Part shown: piece by piece, positions 30,718-38,220 of the stretch
Layout of the letters: every line of letters begins with the position of its first letter
Position numbering within the stretch: the stretch's first letter is position 1
Source of the DNA: a virus
Virus record (IMG/VR): IMGVR_UViG_3300031919_000004
Location: 1 to 56,369 of that record
DNA: 56,369 nucleotides
Strand: one strand, 5' to 3'
Notes under the pieces: model-generated
Databases searched by the model: none
The model's input: the letters and a program-made list of their open reading frames with translations, nothing else
Told to the model about the DNA's origin: nothing
Program-made: the position numbers and the translations under genes

Positions 30718-30957
30718 ATGGGAGATAAGCTGACTAAAAATGGGAAGGCGGTTCAAAGCGTGGAGTCTGTACTTTCAATCTTCACGGACATTGTAAACAA
30801 GTTGAAACAGTAGAGGGCGGTTCTGTCGGAGACTTACGTCGAGAACGTGGCTATCATTGATAAGGCTACGGATATGAATAATTACATTGCAGAGGAGGTT
30901 AAAAAGATTGATGCTGTTACTGAAAAGATTGAAAACCTTGTCGGGTCTCAAGGATAA
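30718..30957 (+). pseudogene. Coiled-coil protein gene interrupted by in-frame TAG
   Basis: AAGGAGG precedes ATG 30718. The frame encodes 31 residues (ending FTDIVNKLKQ), TAG at 30811-30813, then continues for 47 residues in the same frame (SETYVENVAIIDKATDMNNY, then EEVKKIDAVTEKIENL) to TAA 30957. The two halves have the same composition and coiled-coil spacing, as if one 79-residue protein had acquired a stop. TAG is used as a normal stop by other genes here. The 3' end overlaps the dUTPase start. Confidence 0.5.
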
Positions 30958-31390
30958 AGTAAAGGTAAAATACTTCGACCCGGCACTTCCCGGAATCCAA
31001 ATAACCGAGAAAGGTGATTGGATTGACCTGCGGAGCCGGATTGATGTTGAGTACAAAGCCGGGGACTATGTGAAAATTCCATTGGGAATTGCAATGAAGT
31101 TGCCGGAGGGAAAAGAGGCTTGGGTTGTTTCAAGGGGTTCAACCTTTAAGAAGTTCGGTATCATTCAAGCTAATTCTCCCGGCATTGTGGACAACAGTTT
31201 CTGCGGTGACGGGGACGAATGGCACTTCTTTGGGATCGCATTAAGGGACGGGCGAATTGCTAAAACGGACAGAATTTGTCAGTTCCGCATAATTGATAAA
31301 ATGGACGTAAATCCACCTTCGGTATTTGAAACGGTGCAATATTTGGGGAACCCGGATAGAGGTATGCAGGGTTCCACGGGATATAAATAA
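30911..31390 (+). CDS. dut: dUTPase (trimeric type)
   Basis: 159 residues from ATG 30911 (GAGGAGG 12 bases upstream). Family motifs: DWIDLRSRIDVEY near the N terminus, VVSRGSTFKKFGIIQANSPG (motif 2 region), GIVDNSFCGDGDEW (motif 3, catalytic Asp), DRICQFRII (motif 4) and the C-terminal RGMQGSTGYK (motif 5, Arg and Gly-rich arm). It converts dUTP to dUMP, lowering uracil in DNA and supplying dTMP precursor. The gene sits beside the reductase operon. Confidence 0.9.
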   Translation: MLLLKRLKTLSGLKDKVKVKYFDPALPGIQITEKGDWIDLRSRIDVEYKAGDYVKIPLGIAMKLPEGKEAWVVSRGSTFKKFGIIQANSPGIVDNSFCGDGDEWHFFGIALRDGRIAKTDRICQFRIIDKMDVNPPSVFETVQYLGNPDRGMQGSTGYK

Positions 31391-31405
31391 GGGGAGGCAA
31401 TGTAA

Positions 31406-32026
31406 ATGAAATTTAAGCCAGGTGATAAGGTTGAGGCGGTAAAGGATATTTGTGACGGAATGTTCTCTACCTACGGTAAGCGGGGGGAAGTTAAGGCAGT
31501 TGAGAACCGTTGGTATGCAGTTGAATTTTTTGAGTATGTTGATGGGCATGAGTGTAACGGACGTACCAAAAGTGGTCACGGGGTATGGTGTATAGATAGT
31601 GATCTAAAAAGATTGGAGTATCCTCGCCTTGAATTCTTTATTAGGGATAGGGTACTGACATACCTCAAGAAGAACGCAGACTACGGGGATTCTTTCAACA
31701 AGTCTCTTGAAAAGTTCGGAGAAGTGGCCCATAAGGTGAGAGCATTTGACAAGGTGAACAGGATTCTGAATTTGGCAGATGGTAAAAAGGCGAATGTTGA
31801 GGATGAGGATATGAGGCAGACCTTACTTGATCTGTTCAACTATACCGTAATGACAAAGATGTTCTTTGAGGATAGGAATACAATTCTTGATTTCATTGAG
31901 ATTGCGAACTTCTTTGCAGAGAACCCGGACAATTTCATACAGTACCTTGAAACGGTCGGCGTACTTGACGAGACACCGGAAATATTTTATACTATAGTTA
32001 AGGAGAATATTCCAGGTAAACAATAA
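31406..32026 (+). CDS. SH3-like plus DUF1599-like protein
   Basis: 206 residues, GGGGAGG before ATG 31406. Residues 1-70 are a small beta barrel (MKFKPGDKVEAVKDICDG, then YGKRGEVKAVENRWYAVEFF) resembling a KOW/SH3 module. Residues about 75-150 (NADYGDSFNKSLEKFGEVAH, then VNRILNLADGK and DMRQTLLDLFNYTVM) match DUF1599, a helical phage domain also called nucleotide-modification-associated domain 1, related in pattern to MazG-type pyrophosphatases. Its place after dUTPase supports a nucleotide pool role. The fusion is notable. Confidence 0.7.
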   Translation: MKFKPGDKVEAVKDICDGMFSTYGKRGEVKAVENRWYAVEFFEYVDGHECNGRTKSGHGVWCIDSDLKRLEYPRLEFFIRDRVLTYLKKNADYGDSFNKSLEKFGEVAHKVRAFDKVNRILNLADGKKANVEDEDMRQTLLDLFNYTVMTKMFFEDRNTILDFIEIANFFAENPDNFIQYLETVGVLDETPEIFYTIVKENIPGKQ

Positions 32027-32048
32027 GACACGAAAGGAGGGGACGACC

Positions 32049-32465
32049 CTGGGAAAGTCCCGTGATGTAACCCATGACAGTTTAATGAACGCTGTGGACT
32101 ACTCAAGTGTCCGTTCCCTCAAACGGGCAATATCAAGTTTGCCCTTTTTCGAGGAGCTGGCGGGTAAGGGAAACCTGTCAGCTATGGTTATTCTTATCGA
32201 CTTGAAAAAGGCGTTGGGATTGTACGAAGGGGGACGGGGAGCAGTAACAGATAAACAACGGCAAGCCATTTTTAGTGTCTATGTATGCGGAAAGACACAG
32301 GAACAAGCTGCTCAAGAAATGGGCTTGACCCGGCAGGGGGTTGGCTTTTTGATTATTTCCGGCCTGAAATTGATACAGAAGTATTTACTTGAGGGGAAGG
32401 TTGGAAACGTATATTTAGACGAGAACGAAAAGAAATTCTTTGTTGATTACTACCATAGATTGTAG
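32049..32465 (+). CDS. Sigma region-4-like transcriptional regulator
   Basis: 138 residues if CTG 32049 starts the gene; the strong AAAGGAGGGG at 32034-32041 fits that codon and not the first ATG (32085). The N terminus would read GKSRDVTHDSLMNAVDYSSV. Residues about 75-125 (LTDKQRQ-like VTDKQRQAIFSVYVCGKTQE, then QAAQEMGLTRQGVGFLIISG) form a sigma-70 region 4 helix-turn-helix without region 2. Such proteins (ArpU/RinA-like) activate late genes in Firmicute phages. It lies just before the first family C promoter. A CTG start is unusual. Confidence 0.7.
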   Translation: MGKSRDVTHDSLMNAVDYSSVRSLKRAISSLPFFEELAGKGNLSAMVILIDLKKALGLYEGGRGAVTDKQRQAIFSVYVCGKTQEQAAQEMGLTRQGVGFLIISGLKLIQKYLLEGKVGNVYLDENEKKFFVDYYHRL

Positions 32466-32477
32466 GGGGTGAGATGG

Positions 32478-32684
32478 TTGGAGGACATTGTAACTCAATG
32501 GTTAAGGGATAATGATCCCTATTATACAAGCCGGGACTCTGATAAACGAGCAAAAGAGGAGTATCCATATTTGACAGAGCGGAGGCAGCGGAGGGTAAAA
32601 GAAAAAGAGATTCCAATGAGCCAAATACACCCAACGCACTTGGAAAGCAGTATTTCAGAAGAAGATTTGAGCCTGTTTGAATAA
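32478..32684 (+). CDS. Small hypothetical protein
   Basis: 68 residues from TTG 32478 (TAGGGGGTGAGA upstream; GTG 32469 is an alternative too close to the site). Begins EDIVTQWLRDNDPYYTSRDS and is highly charged (RRQRRVKEKE), ending EEDLSLFE. Last gene before a terminator. Not recognised. Confidence 0.5.
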   Translation: MEDIVTQWLRDNDPYYTSRDSDKRAKEEYPYLTERRQRRVKEKEIPMSQIHPTHLESSISEEDLSLFE

Positions 32685-32717
32685 TTACCCTTTAAGTTCA
32701 ATGAGGGTAATTTTTTA
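32683..32717 (+). terminator. Intrinsic terminator
   Basis: AATTACCC (32683-32690) and GGGTAATT (32705-32712), 14-base loop, T-run 32711-32717. Confidence 0.85.
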
Positions 32718-32726
32718 TTGCATTTT

Positions 32727-32764
32727 ACTTGCATTTTGGTTTCTAACGTGGGTTATCTATTGAA
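32727..32764 (+). promoter_or_regulatory. Family C promoter before the ParB-like genes
   Basis: ACTTGCATTTT (32727) followed by GGTTATCTATTGAAGGG ending at about 32767. The block matches 44933 and, more loosely, 42487. A second GCATTTT lies directly upstream (32720-32726). Confidence 0.5.
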
Positions 32765-32793
32765 GGGAACTATAACCATAAGGCGGTGAGGTC

Positions 32794-33417
32794 ATGGAAC
32801 TGAAAAAAGTACGGACGGAGGAACTGCGCCCTAATGAATATAATCCAAACAAAATGAGCGGGGCAAAATATGAGGTTATGAAAAGCAATATAGCCGAGGA
32901 AGGTATGCTACAACCTTTACTTGTCAATGAGGATATGACTATCATTGATGGCTACCATAGGTGGAAGGCTTGTAAGGAGTTAGGCATTGAGGAGGTCTGG
33001 GCGGTTATTATCTCAGACGGTGAGGAGAGGGCAAAGTTAAAGACTTTGGCAATGAATAAGATAAGGGGTAAAAATAATCCGGTATTATTTGCAGACCTCT
33101 TGAAAAGCCTGTTGGAGCAGGACGAATTTGACGAGGAGTTTATCTCCGTTAACACGGGTATTGATGTATCTGACATAAATGACATTATCAAGTTAAGCGA
33201 ACTGGATGACAATTTTGATTTTGACGACTTCTTTAATGATGACGAGGAGGAGTCTGTAAGGATTTCTGAAATTTTAGGCAAGAGCAAGCTACCTGCCCGG
33301 ATAGGGAGAGTGATTGCTGACGGGATTGAGGTACTGGATGCTATGGGGTACGAGTTGGAGGCTTGGCAGATAATGTACTTGTACCTTAAACTTTACTTGG
33401 AGGAGTTGGAAGCATGA
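32794..33417 (+). CDS. ParB/Srx-fold nucleoid-type protein, copy 1
   Basis: 207 residues. Residues 1-100 are a ParB N-terminal-like domain: RPNEYNPNKM, GMLQPLLVNEDMTIIDGYHR, then WKACKELGIEEVWAV; the GYHRW motif is the family's nucleotide/phosphate site. The C-terminal half is acidic and helical (DDNFDFDDFFNDDEEE). Stop overlaps the paralogue's ATG. No ParA is present, so plasmid-type partition is unlikely; phage ParB-like proteins are thought to act in DNA binding, nicking or regulation. Confidence 0.8.
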   Translation: MELKKVRTEELRPNEYNPNKMSGAKYEVMKSNIAEEGMLQPLLVNEDMTIIDGYHRWKACKELGIEEVWAVIISDGEERAKLKTLAMNKIRGKNNPVLFADLLKSLLEQDEFDEEFISVNTGIDVSDINDIIKLSELDDNFDFDDFFNDDEEESVRISEILGKSKLPARIGRVIADGIEVLDAMGYELEAWQIMYLYLKLYLEELEA

Positions 33418-34130
33418 TTGTAAAGAAATTACCTGTAACGGAAATAAAACCGAATAATTATAATCCTAACAGGATGGAACAGGAGCAATATGAGAGCCTA
33501 AAGCATGCCATACAAAAATATGGCATGTTACAGCCTATTTTAGTCCGGCAGGATATGACCATAATTGACGGGTACCATAGGTGGAAAGCAAGTAAGGAAG
33601 TAGGGCTATCTGAAATTTGGGCGGTAGTGGTGGAGAGTGGCCACGAAGAAGCGAAGCTCAAAACGATAGCCTTTAATAATTTGCGGGGCAGTAATGATGA
33701 TGAACTCCTTGGTTCTATTATGGATGAATTGACCAATTACTTCAGTATTGATGAGATTATCATTGAAACGGGCTTCACTTATGATGAGATAAAGGACATC
33801 TTTGCTTTCAATGACTTGGATATGGCCATTTTTGAGGAAATGGAACAGGCGACACGGCTCACGGATGAGGATGACGGGGAAGATGGGCCGGAGGATAATG
33901 ACGAGGATAAGGAAGAAAAAGAGAAGGAAGTCCAATTCTCTGTCTCCGGTTTATTTGGTAGCAAGTTAATACCGAAGAAAATAGCGAATAAGTTGTTGTT
34001 GATGTTCGAGGAGATTGCCGCCTATGATGATGCCTCAAATGATGTTATCTTGGCTCATGCAGTAGAGAAGTGCCGGGATAAGATAAGGCAGGTGGATATT
34101 AACAATTATTTAGAGGAGTTGAAACCATGA
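33414..34130 (+). CDS. ParB/Srx-fold protein, copy 2
   Basis: 238 residues, tandem paralogue of the preceding gene. Same order of motifs: KPNNYNPNRM, GMLQPILVRQDMTIIDGYHR, then WKASKEVGLSEIWAV. The middle is very acidic (TDEDDGEDGPEDNDEDKEEK). The C-terminal 70 residues (SGLFGSKLIPKKIANKLLLM) parallel a shorter segment in copy 1. The pair may form a heterodimer. Overlaps both neighbours by 4 bases. Confidence 0.8.
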   Translation: MIVKKLPVTEIKPNNYNPNRMEQEQYESLKHAIQKYGMLQPILVRQDMTIIDGYHRWKASKEVGLSEIWAVVVESGHEEAKLKTIAFNNLRGSNDDELLGSIMDELTNYFSIDEIIIETGFTYDEIKDIFAFNDLDMAIFEEMEQATRLTDEDDGEDGPEDNDEDKEEKEKEVQFSVSGLFGSKLIPKKIANKLLLMFEEIAAYDDASNDVILAHAVEKCRDKIRQVDINNYLEELKP

Positions 34131-34510
34131 CTAAAGAAAGGATAGGCTTCAAGCCTGAAGAAGAACGGGGAATACAACGGATTGAAGAAGAACCGAAGGT
34201 AAGCTCTTTACCGAAAAAGTTGATTATAGGCAGTAATGTCTATGAGGTTGAGGAGTCTAACGGGGTAATTATTCTGGAGGGACAGCAATGCTCCGGCCTG
34301 ATTGATATTGGTTTTGGGAAAATTGTGGTTGATAGGCAGTTGAGCGAAGGGGCAAAGAGGAATACACTCATGCACGAAGTAACTCACGGCATTGATGAAT
34401 TTTTAGAGATTGGTCTAAACGAGGCAAAGACTGATAAGGTGGCAAAGGGTATGCTAATGGTATTGAGGCAGAACCCGGCCTTGGTTGACTACTTGTTAAG
34501 GGAGGAATAA
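34127..34510 (+). CDS. ImmA/IrrE-like metallopeptidase domain protein
   Basis: 127 residues. Zinc-peptidase helix TLMHEVTHGIDEF (HExxH) with a downstream Glu in IGLNEAKTDKVAKGML as the third ligand, preceded by a strand-loop-strand (GLIDIGFGKIVVDRQLSEGA). This is the compact phage form of the ImmA/IrrE-type zincin. In other phages similar proteins cleave repressors; here there is no obvious repressor target. Coupled to the ParB-like genes by overlap. Confidence 0.75.
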   Translation: MTKERIGFKPEEERGIQRIEEEPKVSSLPKKLIIGSNVYEVEESNGVIILEGQQCSGLIDIGFGKIVVDRQLSEGAKRNTLMHEVTHGIDEFLEIGLNEAKTDKVAKGMLMVLRQNPALVDYLLREE

Positions 34511-34512
34511 GC

Positions 34513-35892
34513 ATGGTTGTATTGACCTATCCTATGTTCTCAGTCAAGAACTGTTTGAACAAGGATAGTAACTATATATTTTTAAGGAACACGATACAAG
34601 AAATGCTCCGGCAGAGGGATGACATATATTTCTTATTTGTATTTCCTTCAAATAAGGGATGGAAATATGAGCCTGACCCGGAGTTTTGGAACCATTCGAG
34701 AATTATTCCCGTGCCTATCAAGTTGCCAACGGGGAAGCGGGAAAATGTTGTTCACTTTGATTATTACACATGGAAGCGTATTTTTGACAAATACACGCCG
34801 GATATTATCTGGAACCAAGTGACTGAGATAGGGCACCTATTGAAATACTTTATTAGTACGTTTAATCCGAAGTGTCGGCCTGTGGTCATTAATCAGCACC
34901 ATTATGTTATTCATAAGACCTTGCCTTACTCCGGCATGGAGCATATAAGGGATATGCAACTAATTGGTACGAAGTTGGTTGATTTTAACGTATTCAATAC
35001 CGAATACACTCGGAAAATGTTTGAGGAGACAGCTCATGACCAATTCGATGACGGGTACAGTTACACGGGGGATGTTATTAAATTCGGTCTGTTAAAGCGG
35101 GAATTGTTTGAGCGGTTTGACGTTGGTGACAAGTTTGACACGTTTACCATTATTTACAATCACAGGTTACAGGCGTACAAGAACTACAAAGACACCTTTG
35201 ACCTGTTATATGAGCTTTATAGGGAAGGGTTGAAATTTAAGGCAGTTGTGACGGGGGAAGGTAGCAGGTCACAGCTTTCCGGTTATCCATTCATTGAATT
35301 TAAAGAGGACTTATATGCCTATGAGGATTATATTACTTATATTTCCCAAGGGCATTTAAACGTAACCAACAGTCAATATGAAACATTCTGTATTACAGGT
35401 ATTGAAAGCATGGCACTCGGTCAAGTATTGGTTGCACCAAACGGGGTGACATTCCCTGAATTGGTCAAGCCGGGGTATGAATACCTGTTTAAGAGCAAGA
35501 TTGAACAAAAGGAGAAAATACGGGATCTAATTAATCTGTGGTATGAGGACAGGAAGAAGTTTATTGAGTTGGTGGCTAATATCAAGGAGTACACGCTGGA
35601 CAATTTTACTATTGAGGCGTTTGTTGCTCGTTATTTAGAGCTGTTTGACAGGATGACGTTCTTTGATATGAAGAACAGTCTCAAGCCTCAAAACAAACGG
35701 CACGTTGTAGAGTACCTAAAAAAGAACAAGGTTGCCGTTGATAAATTGCACAATATCTGGCGGGGTTTAATTGATGGGCATTTTGGTGCTCAAGCATTCC
35801 CGCCGTTGAAAATTAAGCGGATACTGAATGAAATGGGGTACAAGGATACTTTCTTCAATAAAGAACAGTATCTAATGCTAAAAAAGGACTGA
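34513..35892 (+). CDS. GT-B glycosyltransferase (group 1/GT4-like)
   Basis: 459 residues. N-terminal Rossmann half (LTYPMFSVKNCL, DDIYFLFVFPSN, YTPDIIWNQVTEIGHLL), then the C-terminal half with TFTIIYNHRLQAYKNYKD, KAVVTGEGSRS and the donor-site segment SQYETFCITGIESMALGQVL followed by VAPNGVTFPELV, typical of GT4 enzymes (E-x7-E). It should transfer a sugar from a nucleotide donor to an acceptor: phage DNA base, virion protein or host wall are all possible. Followed by a kinase and a nucleotidyltransferase, which would make the donor. Confidence 0.85.
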   Translation: MVVLTYPMFSVKNCLNKDSNYIFLRNTIQEMLRQRDDIYFLFVFPSNKGWKYEPDPEFWNHSRIIPVPIKLPTGKRENVVHFDYYTWKRIFDKYTPDIIWNQVTEIGHLLKYFISTFNPKCRPVVINQHHYVIHKTLPYSGMEHIRDMQLIGTKLVDFNVFNTEYTRKMFEETAHDQFDDGYSYTGDVIKFGLLKRELFERFDVGDKFDTFTIIYNHRLQAYKNYKDTFDLLYELYREGLKFKAVVTGEGSRSQLSGYPFIEFKEDLYAYEDYITYISQGHLNVTNSQYETFCITGIESMALGQVLVAPNGVTFPELVKPGYEYLFKSKIEQKEKIRDLINLWYEDRKKFIELVANIKEYTLDNFTIEAFVARYLELFDRMTFFDMKNSLKPQNKRHVVEYLKKNKVAVDKLHNIWRGLIDGHFGAQAFPPLKIKRILNEMGYKDTFFNKEQYLMLKKD

Positions 35893-35897
35893 ACAGG

Positions 35898-35931
35898 ACT
35901 TAAAAAATAGGGGCAGTTTGTTTTATATACA
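35898..35931 (+). promoter_or_regulatory. Family B phage promoter
   Basis: ACTTAAAA (35898-35905), 16 bases ending GTTTGT, TTTATATACA (35922-35931), directly after the glycosyltransferase stop. Confidence 0.65.
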
Positions 35932-35960
35932 GGTAAGACATAACAAAGGGGAAACCAAAG

Positions 35961-36437
35961 ATGGAAAATGAACCTGTATTAAGTATGCTGATGGGACTCC
36001 CGGCAAGCGGTAAGGATACCTTCATTGAAGCAAGTAACCTAATTAAGCCGGGGGAAAAGGTGATTGAGGTTTGCCCGGACAAAATAAGGCGGGAACATTT
36101 CAACGTCCAATTTGACCCATGCGTTGAGGAGGAAGTCTGGAAAACAGCGTATGAAATGACTGACGAATACCTTGGATTAGGGTGGGAGGTCATTATTAAC
36201 GCTACCAATGTAACACGGGCAAGACGGAAACCGTTTTTGGACATTGCAAAGAAGCATGATGCTTATGTATGCGGAGTGTACTTTGATGTCCCCGAAGAAG
36301 TTTGTCTGGAGCGGAACGCAAAGAGGCCGGACGGGGAAAGGGTTCCAGAGTTTGTGATAAAGCGAATGGCTCAAATGTTGGAACTACCCCAAAAGTCAGA
36401 AGGATTTAATTTTCTAACGGTGATGGGAGGAATATGA
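35961..36437 (+). CDS. P-loop kinase of the polynucleotide-kinase/zeta type
   Basis: 158 residues. Walker A MGLPASGKDT at about 13-22, the NATN motif in VIINATNVTRARR and the lid Arg segment EEVCLERNAKRPDGERVP, as in T4 polynucleotide kinase, zeta toxin and related kinases. It phosphorylates a nucleic-acid end, nucleoside or small molecule; the neighbours (glycosyltransferase, sugar nucleotidyltransferase) make a sugar or modified-nucleotide substrate conceivable. Stop overlaps the next ATG. Confidence 0.8.
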   Translation: MENEPVLSMLMGLPASGKDTFIEASNLIKPGEKVIEVCPDKIRREHFNVQFDPCVEEEVWKTAYEMTDEYLGLGWEVIINATNVTRARRKPFLDIAKKHDAYVCGVYFDVPEEVCLERNAKRPDGERVPEFVIKRMAQMLELPQKSEGFNFLTVMGGI

Positions 36438-37318
36438 TGGTTGAAGCGGTTGTATTGGCAGGAGGTAAAGGAGAAAGGTTAAGAGAATTAACGGGCGATA
36501 GGATACCAAAGCCTATGGTTGAGATTAAAGGAGTGCCTTTTCTCCATGCGGTACTAAACAAACTGCGGAGAGAAGGAATACATAGGGTTGTCTTGAGTGT
36601 GGGACACTTGAAAGAAGTCATAATTGACCACTTCGGACACGATTTTTGCGGGATGAAAATTGAATATTGTGTTGAGGATGAACCCCTTGGAACGGGGGGA
36701 GCATTGAAGCAAGCGGGGCAAATGATCAAAAGCAGTAATTTTTTAGTCATTTATGGGGACACGTTACACCGAGCAAATACTGACTCCTTGGTATATATGC
36801 ACGAAACCTATGACCCGTTAATAACAATGCTAACGCCCGTGAGGGAAGGGGGAGACTTCGGAAGGGCAATATATGAGAGTTGGGAAAGTCCTTATATTAC
36901 CCAATTTATTGAAAAGAGTGAGGACGGTTCTCTATTCATTAACGGGGCGACTATGATTGTCAACAAAAAAGTTTTGGAAAGAATACCGGAAGGAAAAAGC
37001 GATTTTAGCTATGATGTATTGCCCATATTAGCGGAGGAACGGCAGATTGTAGGATACCGATATAATGGGTTCTTTGTTGATATAGGGACACCGGAGGCGG
37101 TTGAGGCACTGAAAAAAGAGTTGGGGGAGAGGGGAAGCGTAATGTATAAAGGTTGTGATGAATGTACTGACGGATATAACCATTTTGTTGAAAAAGAGTG
37201 CGGTAAATGCAAACACGCAAAGGTAGCAACCTATAATCCCCCTTATAGGGAGTGCGAAGGATTTGACCTATTTGAACTAAAAGAGGAGGAGGAAAAAAAT
37301 GTGCCAATCTTGCGGTGA
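36434..37318 (+). CDS. Sugar-1-phosphate nucleotidyltransferase with Cys-rich C-terminal tail
   Basis: 294 residues. Signature AVVLAGGKGERLRELTGDRI followed by PKPMVEIKG, and GTGGALKQ, FLVIYGDT and GFFVDIGTPEAVE: the NTP_transferase fold used for mannose-, glucose- or heptose-1-phosphate activation. Residues about 237-285 carry six cysteines (YKGCDECTDG, KECGKCKHA, YRECEGF), a zinc-ribbon-like tail not normal in this family, which may be a fused small protein (an ATG lies at 37141 after GAGAGGGG). Likely makes the donor for the 34513 glycosyltransferase. Confidence 0.85.
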   Translation: MMVEAVVLAGGKGERLRELTGDRIPKPMVEIKGVPFLHAVLNKLRREGIHRVVLSVGHLKEVIIDHFGHDFCGMKIEYCVEDEPLGTGGALKQAGQMIKSSNFLVIYGDTLHRANTDSLVYMHETYDPLITMLTPVREGGDFGRAIYESWESPYITQFIEKSEDGSLFINGATMIVNKKVLERIPEGKSDFSYDVLPILAEERQIVGYRYNGFFVDIGTPEAVEALKKELGERGSVMYKGCDECTDGYNHFVEKECGKCKHAKVATYNPPYRECEGFDLFELKEEEEKNVPILR

Positions 37319-37457
37319 AGAAAGAAAGTTCAAGTGTGACCTGTCCTGTGATAGTTGTAAATATGAGGATCTGCACGTCTGCGGTCATAAGGACAGGGAC
37401 AAAGAGGATGAGCCTTGTAAATACTGCATGGACTTTGATGAGTGGCAATCTCGATGA
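37299..37457 (+). CDS. Small cysteine-rich zinc-ribbon protein
   Basis: 52 residues from ATG 37299 (GAGGAGGAGG upstream). Eight cysteines in CxxC and CxxxC groups (MCQSCGEE, FKCDLSCDSCKYE, EPCKYCMDF). Overlaps the end of the nucleotidyltransferase by 20 bases. Resembles the Cys-rich tail of its neighbour, so the two may be related. Function unknown. Confidence 0.65.
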   Translation: MCQSCGEERKFKCDLSCDSCKYEDLHVCGHKDRDKEDEPCKYCMDFDEWQSR

Positions 37458-37644
37458 GCGACAACCTCAACCGGATATTCACCAAAGTTCGATCTTTGAT
37501 GGACTACGGGAGCAGGTACTTCAAATGAAAGACCGGGCAGACTATGAATTTAATGACGAGGATACCAGACTCGCCGCAAAGGCAGCCTACGGGAATGTAC
37601 TGATGGCTATTGATGATATTATCCTCGGAAAAAGCAGGGGGTGA
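37438..37644 (+). CDS. Small hypothetical helical protein
   Basis: 68 residues from ATG 37438, within the end of the zinc-ribbon gene and without a clear ribosome site. FDGLREQVLQMKDRADYEFN and RLAAKAAYGNVLMAIDDIIL form two helices. The start is uncertain, the reading frame itself looks real. Confidence 0.5.
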   Translation: MSGNLDERQPQPDIHQSSIFDGLREQVLQMKDRADYEFNDEDTRLAAKAAYGNVLMAIDDIILGKSRG

Positions 37645-37650
37645 AAATAA

Positions 37651-37818
37651 ATGCCTTTACCTACACCGAAGCGAGGAGAGAAAAGACAGGATTTTATAAA
37701 AAGATGTATGGATAACAGCGTAATGAAAAGGGAATTTAAGGACAAAGACCAGCGATTGGCGGTATGTCATAGTGTTTGGAGTGACAAGAAAGGAGACAGG
37801 AGCCGAAAGGGGCGTTGA
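37651..37818 (+). CDS. Small phage protein with C...C motif near packaging genes
   Basis: 55 residues from ATG 37651 (GGGGGTGA upstream). DFIKRCMDNSVMKREFKDKD followed by QRLAVCHSVW is a short motif I recall at the start of many phage head or protease proteins (FISRCM...EFPD..QR.AVC). Here it exists alone as a tiny protein. Role unknown. Confidence 0.6.
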   Translation: MPLPTPKRGEKRQDFIKRCMDNSVMKREFKDKDQRLAVCHSVWSDKKGDRSRKGR

Positions 37819-37864
37819 TGAGGGACAATGAGGAGGAAGGCCTATAAAAGAGGGGAGGTAAGAA

Positions 37865-37951
37865 ATGTTCACAGAATTACAACAGGTATTACTACTAATA
37901 GCATTATACTGTCTTGTATTGGTGGCAATATTAGAGGCCGGGGGGAAATAA
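37865..37951 (+). CDS. 28-residue single-span membrane peptide
   Basis: ATG 37865 has a very good AGGGGAGGTAAGAA ribosome site. Residues 8-24 (VLLLIALYCLVLVAILE) form one membrane helix. Followed directly by a terminator whose 5' arm is the end of the gene. Too short for most gene callers; function unknown. Confidence 0.6.
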   Translation: MFTELQQVLLLIALYCLVLVAILEAGGK

Positions 37952-37966
37952 TCCTCCGGCTATTTT
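37937..37966 (+). terminator. Intrinsic terminator
   Basis: GCCGGGGG (37937-37944) and CCTCCGGC (37953-37960), one wobble, then TATTTT. Confidence 0.8.
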
Positions 37967-37982
37967 AATGGGAGAGGTGGCC

Positions 37983-38156
37983 ATGAACAAAATAAAGGAC
38001 ACCATTGAGAGATTGGTGTTTAGTCCTACCTTTCAGACATGGATGAGAATAGAATCAGCAAAAAGGCGGGGACTAATAGAGAAGATAAATAAAAAGGTTG
38101 ATAATTGGATGAAGGAAGAAACCCTAAAGGTAGAGTATTACACACCTTCAGAATAA
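37983..38156 (+). CDS. Small hypothetical protein before the terminase
   Basis: 57 residues from ATG 37983 (GAGAGGTGG upstream; ATG 37968 lies ahead of that site). Basic and helical (KDTIERLVFSPTFQTWMRIE). No family recognised. Lies alone between a terminator and the small terminase gene. Confidence 0.55.
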   Translation: MNKIKDTIERLVFSPTFQTWMRIESAKRRGLIEKINKKVDNWMKEETLKVEYYTPSE

Positions 38157-38220
38157 TTTTCCAATTATTACCGTACTATAAAGGTTCAATTACATTTCCA
38201 TAGAAAGGGGGTTGAGTTCA

